Source: Clostridiales bacterium (GTDB lineage: Bacteria > Bacillota > Clostridia > Oscillospirales > Ruminococcaceae). Taken from it: a stretch of 64,000 bases of DNA. The notes under the pieces are model-generated. The model made no database searches and was not told the DNA's origin. It worked only from the letters and a program-made list of their open reading frames with translations. Numbering within the stretch: position 1 is the first letter of the stretch; every line of letters starts with the position of its first letter. The translations under genes and the position numbers were made by a program. Location of the stretch: positions 62,001 to 126,000 of the forward strand of contig QAMM01000010.1 in the NCBI GenBank assembly GCA_003150405.1. Direction: 5' to 3'. This document shows, piece by piece, positions 43,941 through 52,893 of this stretch.

Positions 43941-44723
43941 TCATCCCTGTTCAGAATTCGTTTTGGGATAAACTGCCCGCCAGATGATAAAGACGCCGAC
44001 CGGCAACAGCAGCAAGCTAATCCACTGAGAAGTGGAAACGCCGAGAAATCCGCCGCGCTCCGCATCATAGCGAAAGAATTCAAGAACAAACCGCATCACA
44101 GCGTAACCCGCCAGGTAAATCCCCGTGAGCAAGCCCGGCTTTTTCATCCGGCGGCCAACGAGCAGCAGTATGCCGCAGAGCAACAGGTTGCCGCCCGCCT
44201 CAAAAAGCTGCACCGGCAGCAGGGTAACACCGTGCGGGGCAACCTCTGAAGCCGAAAAATCAAAGCCAAAGGGAGAAGGAATCCCATAGCAACACCCGGC
44301 GCAGAAACAGCCAATCCGGCCGAACGCATGAGCCAGCGGCACCGAGGGCATCAGCGTATCCAGCATCTGCATAGCGGGAATGCGAAATTTTTTCACATAC
44401 CAGCCAATCATGAGCAACGCGCCAATCAAACCGCCGTAAAAGACAAAACCGCCGCGCAGCAGGTCAATCCACAACTGAGGGGTGGACATTAACCTGCTCC
44501 AATTTTCCGCCATCCAGGGGATAATGGTGATGAGGTACAGAATTTTACCGCCTACAATCAACCCAATTACCGCAAACAGGCAGGCATTGAAAACATCCTC
44601 GCCTTTCAGCCCGGAGCGTTTTGCCCGGAAAACAGCGAGCAAAACTCCCAAAATAAGACCAAGGCCGATCATGATGCTATACATCGGCACTTGAAAGCCG
44701 AATAAATTCAAATATGGAAACAT
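43941..44723 (-). CDS. lgt: Prolipoprotein diacylglyceryl transferase
   Basis: A 260-residue, seven-helix membrane enzyme that transfers diacylglycerol from phosphatidylglycerol to the lipobox Cys of prelipoproteins. The family signature appears as AHAFGRIGCFCAGCCYG, with Cys-rich variation of the usual GRxGNFxN found in some clostridial Lgt-like proteins. RGGFVFYGGLIGA and RFVLEFFRYD are further conserved blocks. GGAGG lies just upstream. The lipoprotein encoded at 60454-61281 would be a client. Confidence 0.87.
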   Translation of the reverse strand: MFPYLNLFGFQVPMYSIMIGLGLILGVLLAVFRAKRSGLKGEDVFNACLFAVIGLIVGGKILYLITIIPWMAENWSRLMSTPQLWIDLLRGGFVFYGGLIGALLMIGWYVKKFRIPAMQMLDTLMPSVPLAHAFGRIGCFCAGCCYGIPSPFGFDFSASEVAPHGVTLLPVQLFEAGGNLLLCGILLLVGRRMKKPGLLTGIYLAGYAVMRFVLEFFRYDAERGGFLGVSTSQWISLLLLPVGVFIIWRAVYPKTNSEQG

Positions 44724-44733
44724 AGCTCCTCCA

Positions 44734-44773
44734 AAATATAAGACAGAACCGTCACCGATTCTGTCTTATATTT
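44734..44773 (-). terminator. Terminator next to the lgt ribosome site
   Basis: Perfect 15-bp stem AAATATAAGACAGAA / TTCTGTCTTATATTT with a 10-base loop. It follows the DUF4190 gene, and its 3' arm abuts the lgt Shine-Dalgarno sequence. Confidence 0.8.
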
Positions 44774-44791
44774 GTTCCGTTTACGAGCTTA

Positions 44792-45079
44792 TTAATAAAG
44801 CGCAACGCCAGCAGCACCCAAAGCGCCAACGCAGGCTACACAAGCGATGAACAGGATACCGCAGAGCACCAGACCAATGATCGAGGTAACGAGACCGCCG
44901 GTCGCAAGGCCGCTCGGGCTCTGTTTTTTACCCAGAACGCTGAGAATGATACCGACAATACCGGTGATGACGCCAATGATGGTGCCCCAACCGAATGTCC
45001 AACCAAAGCAGCCCATGAGAATGGTAAAGATACCAAGAATCAGGCCGCCGACTGCCAAGCCGTTTGTTTTGTTTTCCAT
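44792..45079 (-). CDS. DUF4190-type small membrane protein
   Basis: A 95-residue protein with two long hydrophobic segments (residues about 9-50 and 60-92) separated by the polar turn GKKQSPSG, plus repeated GLxxGI patterns (GLAVGGLILGIFTILMG; GLATGGLVTSIIGLVL). This is the DUF4190 pattern of Gram-positive bacteria. Function unknown. GGGAGAG lies before the ATG. It is upstream of lgt in the same direction, with a terminator between. Confidence 0.8.
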   Translation of the reverse strand: MENKTNGLAVGGLILGIFTILMGCFGWTFGWGTIIGVITGIVGIILSVLGKKQSPSGLATGGLVTSIIGLVLCGILFIACVACVGALGAAGVALY

Positions 45080-45176
45080 AAAACAACTCTCCCATCAAAC
45101 CATGTTGGTAAATTATATCTATACTATAAACGAATTATGAACACATGTCAATATTTATAGCTTATATTTCTGTAAA

Positions 45177-45205
45177 AAATCCCGTCCAAAAACTGAACGG
45201 GATTT
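45177..45205 (-). terminator. Terminator of ireB
   Basis: On the minus strand AAATCCCGTTC...GGACGGGATTTTTT. Confidence 0.85.
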
Positions 45206-45283
45206 ACAAAATACAACCACAATTTTAATAGCAGGACCAGCCTTCTGCGCACATTATCGACAGGCCAACCAGCGCTCTTTAGG

Positions 45284-45529
45284 CTAGTCGTTCAGGTAGC
45301 CTTTTACCATTGCGCGCAACAATTCGTCGCGGTCAATGCGGCGGATGAGGCTCCTTGCATTGTTGTGTGTAGTGATGTAGGTCGGATCCTCGGACAGAAT
45401 ATAGCCGACAATTTGATTGATGGGATTATAACCCTTTTCCTTGAGTGCGTCATAGACCATGGTCAGGATGTTTTTCATCTCATTTTCCTTGTCTTCATGC
45501 ACCGAAAAGGTCATGGTTTTGTCGTACAT
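45284..45529 (-). CDS. ireB: IreB family regulatory phosphoprotein (UPF0297)
   Basis: An 81-residue cytosolic protein. The stretch [34 protein letters not shown] is the conserved core of the family. In Enterococcus, IreB is phosphorylated by the Ser/Thr kinase IreK and negatively controls cephalosporin tolerance. The ATG at 45529 is preferred over a GTG nine bases upstream because GGAGG is then correctly spaced. It is not next to ruvX-like genes, as it often is in Firmicutes, but downstream of pheT. Confidence 0.92.
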   Translation of the reverse strand: MYDKTMTFSVHEDKENEMKNILTMVYDALKEKGYNPINQIVGYILSEDPTYITTHNNARSLIRRIDRDELLRAMVKGYLND

Positions 45530-45547
45530 TGCGCTCACCCTCCTTGT

Positions 45548-45553
45548 ATTATA
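45548..45553 (-). promoter_or_regulatory. Extended -10 promoter of ireB
   Basis: TGaTATAAT on the minus strand with a poor -35. It gives a leader of only about 12 bases, so ireB is probably expressed apart from pheST. Confidence 0.5.
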
Positions 45554-45623
45554 TCATGATTTATTTGATCCTATGCAGCTGCCTTACTACCTATACTTTG
45601 CCCCCCGCAAAACAGGTTATTCC

Positions 45624-47999
45624 CTAGGCGCGCAGGGTAATGCCCATTGCATCCAGCGCCTTAAGCACACGGCGGACAGCGTTATCCGCCTCCTCGTCGG
45701 TGAGGGTGCGTTCAAACGAACGCATGGTAATGGCAAACGAAAGGCTCTTTTTGCCGGCTGGCACCTGCTCGCCGCGGTAAACGTCAAACAGCGTTACATC
45801 CTCCAGCGATTTTCCAACCGCTTTTTGAATGGCCTTTTCAACCTCCATCATCGGGGTCTCTTCATCACAGACCACACTGAGGTCACGCGCAGCCGCCGGG
45901 AATTTCGGCAGCGGCTTGTAGGACTGCTCCGGCAGGACCGCCGTAAACAGAAGCCCCAAATCCATGCGGGCAACATAAGCTTTGGTTCCAACGCCATAGT
46001 TCTCCAGAACCTTCGGGTGTACCTCGCCAAAAATGCCGTACTCTTCCCCATCCCGTACAATTTTTGCACAGCGGCCCGGATGGAAGGTCGGTTCCTCCTT
46101 GCAAGGAACAACATCTACTTCGGCAATCCGGAGAGTCGAGAGCAGCGTTTCCACCATGCCTTTGAGGGTATAAAAATCGGTATTCGGGCCGTAAAGGCCA
46201 ATGGAAAGCACCTTTTTCTCCTCTGGAAGCTGTTCCGGTGCTGTCGGGATATACTCCGCCCCCGTTTCAAACAGATAGGCTTTTGGCAAGCGGTTGTTGT
46301 AGTTGCGTGCCAGCGTCTCCAGCATCGATGGGAGAATGGTGGTGCGCATAACGCTGGTGTCCTCGCCCAACGGATTTAAAATCTCCACCGAACGACGCAG
46401 GGCACTGTCCGCCGGAAGATCAATTTTGTCATAATACTTCGGGCTGATAAAGGAATAGGTCTGAATTTCATTGCAGCCCATGCCGAGCATCGCGCGGACT
46501 GCCTTGCGGCCGAACTGCTGCTCTGGGGTCAAATGGCCCTGCGCAGTACCGCGAATCGCGGTGACCGGGATCTTATCGTAACCATAGAAACGTGCAATTT
46601 CCTCGGCAATATCGGCTTTGGATTCAATGTCAATGCGGAACGGCGGCGCGGTAACGTCGTCCCCTTCCACCGTGAAGTCCAGTTTTTCCAGGATGGAAAC
46701 CATTTGTTCCCGCGGGAGTTCAATACCGAGGAAACGGTTCACCCACTCCGGCTCCAGTTTGACAACCGCCGGGGTGTTCCTGCTGCCCCAGACGTCAATG
46801 ATGCCGTCGACTACCTCGCCGCAGCCCAGCTGCTCCACCAGCTCGCAGGCGCGGGCAAGCGCATCCTCACAGAGCGCGGGATCCAGTCCCTTTTCAAAAC
46901 GGGAGGAGGACTCGGTTCGCAGGCCAATCCTTTTGGCGGTGGTGCGAACTGATGCACCTTTAAAGCTCGCGGACTCAAAGACAACGGTCTGGGTATCCTC
47001 CATGATACCGCTGTATTCGCCGCCCATAACACCGGCGACCGCGGCGGGTTTTTCCGCATCGCATATAACAAGCATTTCCGGGGAAAGCTCATGTACGGTG
47101 CCGTCGAGGGTTTCAATGGTTTCGCCCATTTTTGCGTTACGGACGACGATCTGGCCGCCGGAAACATATTTTAAATCAAACGCGTGCATGGGCTGACCAT
47201 ATTCCAGCATAACGTAGTTGGTAATATCCACTAGGTTGTTGATAGGGCGCACGCCGGAGGCACGCAGCCGCTCACGCATCCAGCGCGGCGATGGGCCGAT
47301 TTTGACGTTTTTCACCACTCGTGCGCTGTAGCGGCGGCAAAGCTCATTGTTTTCCACCGTCACTTTCAGGTAGTTTTCAATGTTGTCCCCGCTTCCCTTC
47401 ACCTGCGGCTTGGGGAGGCGGAAGGGCTTATTAAAGGTTGCAGCGGCTTCTCTTGCAAGGCCGGTGACCGAGAGGCAGTCCGGCCGGTTCGAGGTGATTT
47501 CAAACTCAACTGAAATGTCGTTCAAGCCAATGGCCGTGTGGATATCCTCGCCGATTTCACAATCCTCCTCGATGATGAAAATGCCGTCCTCAATGGCATA
47601 GGGAAAATCGTGCACGGTAAGGCCAAGCTCATTAAGGGAACAAAGCATACCGTTGCTCTCCACGCCGCGCAGCTTGCCCTTTTTAATTTTAACCCCGCCC
47701 GGCAGAGTAGAACCGTCGAGTGCAACCGGGACGACCGCGCCAGCAAAGACGTTGTCAGCGCCGGTAACAATCTGGATGGAATCTCCCTTGCCGACGTCGA
47801 GCTGGCAGACGACCAGCTTGTCCGCATCCGGGTGTTTCTCCACCGAAAGGATTTTGCCGACGACAACGTTGCTGACGCCCTCGCCCTCAACTTCATACCC
47901 CTCGACCTTAGAGCCGCTCATGGTCATAGCGGCGGCAAATTCATGGGGGTTACAATCTATTTTTACATAATCATTTAACCATTTCATTGACAGGTTCAT
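45624..47999 (-). CDS. pheT: Phenylalanine-tRNA ligase beta subunit
   Basis: A 791-residue subunit, near the usual 800. Residues about 40-150 are the EMAP-II-like tRNA-binding domain (VGKILSVEKHPDADKLVVCQLDVG). B3/B4 (VMLEYGQPMHAFDL, editing), B5 and the catalytic-like domain (GCNEIQTYSFISP) follow, with a C-terminal anticodon-binding FDX-ACB domain (FPAAARDLSVVCDEE...SFERTLTDEE). With PheS it forms the alpha2beta2 enzyme. AAAGGAG lies upstream. It follows pheS by 85 bases. Confidence 0.97.
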   Translation of the reverse strand: MNLSMKWLNDYVKIDCNPHEFAAAMTMSGSKVEGYEVEGEGVSNVVVGKILSVEKHPDADKLVVCQLDVGKGDSIQIVTGADNVFAGAVVPVALDGSTLPGGVKIKKGKLRGVESNGMLCSLNELGLTVHDFPYAIEDGIFIIEEDCEIGEDIHTAIGLNDISVEFEITSNRPDCLSVTGLAREAAATFNKPFRLPKPQVKGSGDNIENYLKVTVENNELCRRYSARVVKNVKIGPSPRWMRERLRASGVRPINNLVDITNYVMLEYGQPMHAFDLKYVSGGQIVVRNAKMGETIETLDGTVHELSPEMLVICDAEKPAAVAGVMGGEYSGIMEDTQTVVFESASFKGASVRTTAKRIGLRTESSSRFEKGLDPALCEDALARACELVEQLGCGEVVDGIIDVWGSRNTPAVVKLEPEWVNRFLGIELPREQMVSILEKLDFTVEGDDVTAPPFRIDIESKADIAEEIARFYGYDKIPVTAIRGTAQGHLTPEQQFGRKAVRAMLGMGCNEIQTYSFISPKYYDKIDLPADSALRRSVEILNPLGEDTSVMRTTILPSMLETLARNYNNRLPKAYLFETGAEYIPTAPEQLPEEKKVLSIGLYGPNTDFYTLKGMVETLLSTLRIAEVDVVPCKEEPTFHPGRCAKIVRDGEEYGIFGEVHPKVLENYGVGTKAYVARMDLGLLFTAVLPEQSYKPLPKFPAAARDLSVVCDEETPMMEVEKAIQKAVGKSLEDVTLFDVYRGEQVPAGKKSLSFAITMRSFERTLTDEEADNAVRRVLKALDAMGITLRA

Positions 48000-48084
48000 G
48001 GGATGAACGCTCCTTTATTGCTCTTTTCTGCGGTGAATGGGTTCCAAACCGTTTCAGGGGGCCCAGCAAACTCCGGGTGATTCA

Positions 48085-49104
48085 TTAAAACTGTTTTAGG
48101 AACCGCAGGTCGTTCTCAAAGAACAGCCGCAGGTCGTCAATGCTGTAGCGGCGCATAACCACGCGCTCCAGCCCCATGCCGAACGCAAAACCGCTGTAAA
48201 CCTCCGGATCAATGCCACAGCCGGCGAGCACCTTGGGGTGAACCATACCGCAGCCAAGCAGTTCAATCCAGCCTTCGCCCTTGCAGATACGGCAGCCTTT
48301 GCCCCCACAGGCAAAGCACTGGGTATCCGCCTCAGCAGACGGCTCGGTAAACGGGAAGTGATGCGGACGGAAACGGATTTTTGCATCCTCGCCGTACAGG
48401 CGCTTGACAAAAATCTCCAGAGTCCCTTTTAAATCCGCCATGGTAATACCCCTGTCCACGACAAGGCCCTCAATCTGATGGAAAACCGGGGAATGGGTGG
48501 CGTCTACAGCATCGGACCGGTAAACGCGGCCCGGCGAGATCACGCGAATCGGCGGTTTCTGCTGTTCCATAACACGCACCTGCACCGGGGATGTCTGGGT
48601 GCGCAGCAGAATGTTTTCACTGATATAAAAGGTGTCCTGTGTATCACGGGCCGGATGATCCTTTGGCAGATTGAGCGCCTCAAAGTTGTAATAATCGGTC
48701 TCAACCTCCGGGCCTTCGGCAATATCGAAGCCCATGCCGAGGAAGATCTCTTCAATTTCCTCCAGTACCGCAGAAAGCGGGTGCATAGAACCAAGCTCAA
48801 ACGGGCGCCCAGGCATGGTTACATCAAGGCGTTCCGCCTCAAGCTGTTCGTTGAGCTGTTTTTCCCGGAGCGCAGCCTTGTACTCGTCAAGCTTTTGCTC
48901 CAGATCCTGCCGCACTTCATTTGCAAGCTGCCCAATGACCGGGCGTTCCTCCGGCGAAAGCTTGCCCATTTGTTTGAGGATTCCGGTAAGCTCACCTTTT
49001 TTACCGAGCACCTGCACCCGCAGATCCTCCAATTCCCGCATCGTCGTGCAGGCGGCAAGGCCTTCTAAGGCACGCTCTTTAATTTGTGCCAGCTGTTCTT
49101 TCAT
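48085..49104 (-). CDS. pheS: Phenylalanine-tRNA ligase alpha subunit
   Basis: A 339-residue catalytic subunit. An N-terminal coiled coil (residues 1-90) is followed by the class II motifs: [19 protein letters not shown] (motif 1), [12 protein letters not shown] (motif 2 region) and [16 protein letters not shown] (motif 3). The ATG at 49104 is preferred over a GTG 12 bases upstream because GAGGTGA is then correctly spaced. It is the first gene of pheST, behind a leader with a terminator hairpin. Confidence 0.97.
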   Translation of the reverse strand: MKEQLAQIKERALEGLAACTTMRELEDLRVQVLGKKGELTGILKQMGKLSPEERPVIGQLANEVRQDLEQKLDEYKAALREKQLNEQLEAERLDVTMPGRPFELGSMHPLSAVLEEIEEIFLGMGFDIAEGPEVETDYYNFEALNLPKDHPARDTQDTFYISENILLRTQTSPVQVRVMEQQKPPIRVISPGRVYRSDAVDATHSPVFHQIEGLVVDRGITMADLKGTLEIFVKRLYGEDAKIRFRPHHFPFTEPSAEADTQCFACGGKGCRICKGEGWIELLGCGMVHPKVLAGCGIDPEVYSGFAFGMGLERVVMRRYSIDDLRLFFENDLRFLKQF

Positions 49105-49187
49105 ATTGACAGTCACCTCATCTGGTTTAATACACCGTTAAAAGCCCGCGAAGCTGCCGCCGAAAAGCAGGGGCGTATAATAAAAAC

Positions 49188-49224
49188 TCCCGTCACCTAC
49201 CGCCTCATGGGGCATTGACGAGAG
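49188..49224 (-). terminator. Terminator or attenuator in the pheST leader
   Basis: On the minus strand CTCTCGTCA...TGACGGGAG followed by TTTTTAT, between the pheST promoter and pheS. Confidence 0.75.
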
Positions 49225-49261
49225 ATGGACAGCGGTTTTTCCTGGGCGTTTGCTGTTTGTT

Positions 49262-49290
49262 ATTATAACAAATCTCCTATGAAGTTGCAA
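49262..49290 (-). promoter_or_regulatory. Promoter of pheST
   Basis: TTGCAA, 17 bases, TATAAT on the minus strand. Confidence 0.75.
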
Positions 49291-49300
49291 GGGTTTTGGA

Positions 49301-49329
49301 TTGTAATAACACACTTTTTATGGTATAAT
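49301..49329 (+). promoter_or_regulatory. Plus-strand promoter divergent from pheST
   Basis: TTGTAA, 17 bases, TATAAT with TGn extension. The predicted start is near 49336, about 745 bases before the next gene. Confidence 0.7.
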
Positions 49330-49335
49330 ATCTTC

Positions 49336-50081
49336 ACGCCGCATCCCAATGCAAAGCTCCGGGCGGTTGAGCGGACACCGTATTACGAACAAAAACGGGA
49401 ACCGTTTTTCGGTTAAGATGCAGACCTGAAGCCTGTATATGGTATAAGAACCTCTGCGGTGTCCAAAATCAAAGATTTTGACCGCGGCGAAAGCCTTGTA
49501 ACGCTCCAGTATCGCGCGGATGCGTTATCATAACCTCACGGTGCGTGTCCGCACCGGCCAAACACGAATGATAAGCAGTGCGAATAACGGCCCAATTATC
49601 CCGCGGGGAGCGAGCCCTTCATTCCTCTGGTTCCGGAAAACATTGCTCCATACAAAACCACAGCAATGTACAGTTTGGTTGTTGGTATTTATGCGCCGTT
49701 TGCGTAATTGCACGGCCGTGAACCCCGACCGGCAATTCGCGCCTCATATGAAATGTGGGCAACGCCGCGGTTATCCCGCGAAGTACAAACCCATCAACAG
49801 GATGGCGGGTTGTCCTGCGAGGGACGAATCTGCCGACCGACCGGCTTTGGAGAATACGGCTCATGACTTTTAGCTGCTTGCAGTTGTGGGGGTTCATGCG
49901 GCATTCCCGTCGAAACGGAGGGCTCTTTCCAAAAGGCGTCCCAAGCCGTTGACCCGGCGGCGGTGCCCTGGGCCAAAGCAGCGTCCTGCCATTCCGGATA
50001 CGGCGCGGTGAAAACCGTGGCTTAACACGGCAGGCGGCAATCAGACATATCCTGCATATCAACAAGGAGGATCTCAACCAA
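49336..50081 (+). ncRNA. Long untranslated region, candidate structured RNA or leader
   Basis: About 745 bases between a good promoter and the DUF6106-like gene with no credible coding frame. An early hairpin AAAAACGG-GAA-CCGTTTTT near 49389-49408 could terminate a small RNA of about 70 bases. Farther on TTATCCCGCG occurs twice (near 49597 and 49770) along with several short stems. I do not recognise RNase P, tmRNA, 6S, SRP or any riboswitch. Confidence 0.35.
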
Positions 50082-50600
50082 ATGGATATTTACAAAGAAC
50101 AGCTTGTGACCAAGAAAAACTCTTCTGCCGACCTTGCCAAACGGGTGATGATCCTGGTCGGAGCCGGCGTCCTGATTCTTGGCTGTATTTTTATCATTCC
50201 CATTTCCGGCCAGTTTTACTTTATTCCGCTTCTGGTAATTGCCGGCGTTATTTATGCGTTGTTTGCGTTTTTTCCGCAGCTCAATGTGGAATACGAATAC
50301 ATTTTCACCAACGGGGATCTGGATGTGGACAAAATTATGGGAAAGGCAAAGCGCAAACGCCTTGCGACCATTGACGTAACCACCATTGAGGAATTTGGCC
50401 GGTATGAAGTTTCCGCCTTTGCGGGCAAGGAGTTTACCACCCGCCTGATGGCCTGCAGTTCACCCACCGACCCGGATACCTACTACGCGGTGCTGACACA
50501 CCCCAAATTCCAGCGGCTGCTGCTGGTCTTCAATCCCAATGAGATTATTCTGGAAAGCATAAAGGAATATCTTCCAAGGACGGCGACGGTCAATGTATAA
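50082..50600 (+). CDS. DUF6106-like membrane protein
   Basis: A 172-residue protein with two adjacent transmembrane helices (residues about 20-40 and 46-66) and a C-terminal cytosolic domain (NVEYEYIFTNGDLDVDKIMGKAKRKRL) of about 100 residues. It resembles the DUF6106 family of clostridia; this is from memory and tentative. AAGGAGG lies upstream. It overlaps the next gene by 8 bases, indicating coupling. Function unknown. Confidence 0.75.
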   Translation: MDIYKEQLVTKKNSSADLAKRVMILVGAGVLILGCIFIIPISGQFYFIPLLVIAGVIYALFAFFPQLNVEYEYIFTNGDLDVDKIMGKAKRKRLATIDVTTIEEFGRYEVSAFAGKEFTTRLMACSSPTDPDTYYAVLTHPKFQRLLLVFNPNEIILESIKEYLPRTATVNV

Positions 50601-51909
50601 AATTGGAATTGATTTGGTTGATATCAGCCGAATGCAAAAATGCCTTGAGAACCCTCGTTTTCTGACGAGGGTTTTTTCAGTCGGCGAACAGGCGCATATC
50701 TGCCCGAACGGCAGGCCAAACGCCCAATCTGCAGCCGCGAATTTTGCGGCGAAAGAGGCGTTTTCCAAAGCGCTTGGCACCGGGGTACGCGGATTTTTTC
50801 TCAATGAGGTCAGCGTGCTTCGGCATGAAAACGGCGAGCCCTATCTTTCCCTTACCGGCCGTGCAAAGGCCATTGCCGATGAACGCAGCCTTAGCTTCAC
50901 TGTAAGCCTCACCCACGAGGCGGGAAGCGCCTGCGCGGTGGTGATTGCCTGTGCAGATAGCCGCGCACTCCCCGCCTTGACTGATGCACGGATACAGCGG
51001 CTCCGGCAGCATTTTGGCGCTGATTTTTCCGGTGGTATTCCGCTGGAGCGCGGGCTGATTGCCTCGGTTTTTCCTAGGCGGGACGCTTATTCGCATAAGG
51101 GAAGCTACGGCAAACTCACCATTGTTGCCGGCTGCCGGAATTACCGGGGCGCAGCGGCGCTCTGCACCCATGCCGCCCTGCGGAGCGGCGCCGGCGTTGT
51201 GACGCTGGCCTCGGTGCCCGAGGCAGTCGACGCCGTGGCCTCCAAGCTGTACGAAGCGGTTTACCGTCCTCTGCCAGAAAATGAAGAAGGCACCCTTTCC
51301 ACGCTGGCAATTCCCCTCCTTTTGGAACAGATAAAAGGCTGTTCGGCACTGCTCATCGGGTGCGGGCTGGGCTGGAATGAGGACACCACGGCGGTGGTCT
51401 GTACGCTCATTGAGGAGGCGGACTGCCCCATTGTTCTGGACGCAGACGGCATAAACTGCATCTCCAGCTGCATAGATATATTGCGAACAGCAAAACGCAG
51501 AATGATTGTAACGCCGCACATCGGCGAGATGTCCCGGCTGTGCAGAAAAAGTGCGGCGGAGATCAAAGCCGATCCCATCCGGTGCGCAAAGGAATTTGCA
51601 CAAAAATACGGCGTGGTTCTAGTGCTCAAGGACGCGGACACCGTGATTGCATCGCCCGACGGCACCGTTTACCTGAACACCACCGGAAACGCGGGTATGG
51701 CGCGCGGCGGCAGCGGGGACGTCCTTGCCGGCATCCTTGCGGCGTTTGTCGCGCAGGGCCTCCCGGCCGAGTATGCAGCGGGGTGCGGGGTTTACCTCCA
51801 CGGTGCGGCGGGCGACCTTGCCGCGCAGGAGGGCTCCATGCTCGGCATGCTTCCGAGCGACATGATTGCGGTTCTGCCAAAGCTGTACCATTTTGCCGAA
51901 GGAGATTAA
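50593..51909 (+). CDS. Holo-ACP synthase fused to ADP-dependent NAD(P)HX dehydratase
   Basis: A 438-residue two-domain enzyme. Residues 1-120 are AcpS: MYKIGIDLVDISRM with the metal-binding Asp, and NFAAKEAFSKALGTGVRGF with the conserved Glu/Lys. It attaches phosphopantetheine to acyl carrier protein. Residues about 150-435 are an NnrD-type dehydratase (KGSYGKLTIVAGCRNYRGAAAL; TGNAGMARGGSGDVLAGILA), which repairs hydrated NADH. The two are commonly neighbours; here one frame joins them. The usual NnrE epimerase domain is absent. Confidence 0.9.
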   Translation: MYKIGIDLVDISRMQKCLENPRFLTRVFSVGEQAHICPNGRPNAQSAAANFAAKEAFSKALGTGVRGFFLNEVSVLRHENGEPYLSLTGRAKAIADERSLSFTVSLTHEAGSACAVVIACADSRALPALTDARIQRLRQHFGADFSGGIPLERGLIASVFPRRDAYSHKGSYGKLTIVAGCRNYRGAAALCTHAALRSGAGVVTLASVPEAVDAVASKLYEAVYRPLPENEEGTLSTLAIPLLLEQIKGCSALLIGCGLGWNEDTTAVVCTLIEEADCPIVLDADGINCISSCIDILRTAKRRMIVTPHIGEMSRLCRKSAAEIKADPIRCAKEFAQKYGVVLVLKDADTVIASPDGTVYLNTTGNAGMARGGSGDVLAGILAAFVAQGLPAEYAAGCGVYLHGAAGDLAAQEGSMLGMLPSDMIAVLPKLYHFAEGD

Positions 51910-51970
51910 ACGCGGGGGCCTGTGCTTGTATCGGCGGCGCGCACTCTCTGCGGCGTGAGGAGCGGTGGCT

Positions 51971-52522
51971 ATGCGGCGGCGTGCCGTTTTTTGGATCCCG
52001 GTGGTCATTTTATCCGGCCTTATCATCTTTCTGTTTTGCCGGGTGCTCATTCCAAGCGGCTCCGGCGGGAGCGGTGAAAGCAGCCTGTTTGATGAACTGT
52101 TCAGTTTCCGCTGCAAAGCGGACATCATCTTTGGCGAAATGCAGGCTACGGCCGACGTTGTGCGCTCGCTTGACGGGAGCACCCGGGTGACCATGCAGTC
52201 CCCTGAAACCTTGCAGGGCCTTCAGTTTGATTTTGCCGAGGATAAAATCTCCCTCAATTTCAAAGGGTTGAAACTCGATGTGGAGCCGACTTCTTTTCTG
52301 GCGTCCTCGGCGGCGGCCGCGCTGGTAAACGCCTTTGAAACGTCACTGAACGGCGACAACCTGGACATTACCTCCAAAGGCGGCGTGGCGATGGTGACCT
52401 CAAAAGGAGACTCCGGCAACTTCACCCTTACTCTGGACGAAAGCACCGGCGCGCCGTTATCCCTGAGCGTGCCTTCGCTGGATTTAAACTGCAATTTCTC
52501 TGAATTCGGAAAAAACGAATAG
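51971..52522 (+). CDS. Hypothetical membrane-anchored or secreted protein
   Basis: A 183-residue protein with one N-terminal hydrophobic segment (VFWIPVVILSGLIIFLFC) followed by a Gly/Ser linker and a beta-rich extracytoplasmic domain. Repeated phrases such as LQFDFAEDKISLNFKGLKLDV and FTLTLDESTGAPLSLSVPS recall the LolA/LppX fold of lipoprotein-carrier-like proteins, but this is only a resemblance. The ATG at 51971 is used because GAGGAG is 8 bases upstream. It probably shares a transcript with the fusion gene. Confidence 0.7.
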   Translation: MRRRAVFWIPVVILSGLIIFLFCRVLIPSGSGGSGESSLFDELFSFRCKADIIFGEMQATADVVRSLDGSTRVTMQSPETLQGLQFDFAEDKISLNFKGLKLDVEPTSFLASSAAAALVNAFETSLNGDNLDITSKGGVAMVTSKGDSGNFTLTLDESTGAPLSLSVPSLDLNCNFSEFGKNE

Positions 52523-52527
52523 CACTA

Positions 52528-52559
52528 CAGCGGGGCAGACAAATTTGTCTGCCCCGCTG
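52528..52559 (+). terminator. Terminator-like hairpin
   Basis: CAGCGGGGCAGACAAA / TTTGTCTGCCCCGCTG, perfect 16-bp palindrome with a short following T-run (GTTTAT). Confidence 0.75.
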
Positions 52560-52811
52560 GTTTATAAGCGCCAATATTTCTGCGGCATTTTTTACATACG
52601 GAAATCATAGCATGTTTGCTCGAATTGGATTCGTCCCGTTTACAGGCTGTGGAACAGAAGGCGAAAACCCACTGCTCCTGAAGCACTTGCCGACCCTTTC
52701 GAGAGCCCTGTGCATTCCGCCAACTGACCGGTGAGGAAATTACACTGCGGCATGCCAGCTCTTGCGAACGGCCGTATCATCCACTAAATGTGGGCGATAC
52801 TACAAAAGGGA
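52560..52811. other. Intergenic region before the copper operon
   Basis: No gene I can support. A 38-codon open frame from 52612 has no ribosome site. Confidence 0.4.
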
Positions 52812-52839
52812 TTGACAACCGAGCCGATTTGCGTATAAT
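52812..52839 (+). promoter_or_regulatory. Promoter of the copper operon
   Basis: TTGACA, 16 bases, TATAAT. Confidence 0.85.
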
Positions 52840-52848
52840 AAAGATATC

Positions 52849-52868
52849 ACCCCCCATGGGGTGGGGTA
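52849..52868. promoter_or_regulatory. CsoR operator
   Basis: ACCCCCCATGGGGTGGGGTA lies just downstream of the -10. This GC-tract dyad is the usual form of CsoR sites, and CsoR is encoded at the end of the operon. Confidence 0.75.
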
Positions 52869-52893
52869 ATCTTAATCAAATGAGGTGAGCAGA

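Noticed and set aside
49105..49260. Canonical T-box for pheST
   Set aside because: The core AGGGTGGNACCGCG is absent and the leader is too short for a standard stem I plus antiterminator.
49336..50081. RNase P RNA, tmRNA or 6S RNA
   Set aside because: None of the conserved core sequences for these RNAs was found on either strand.
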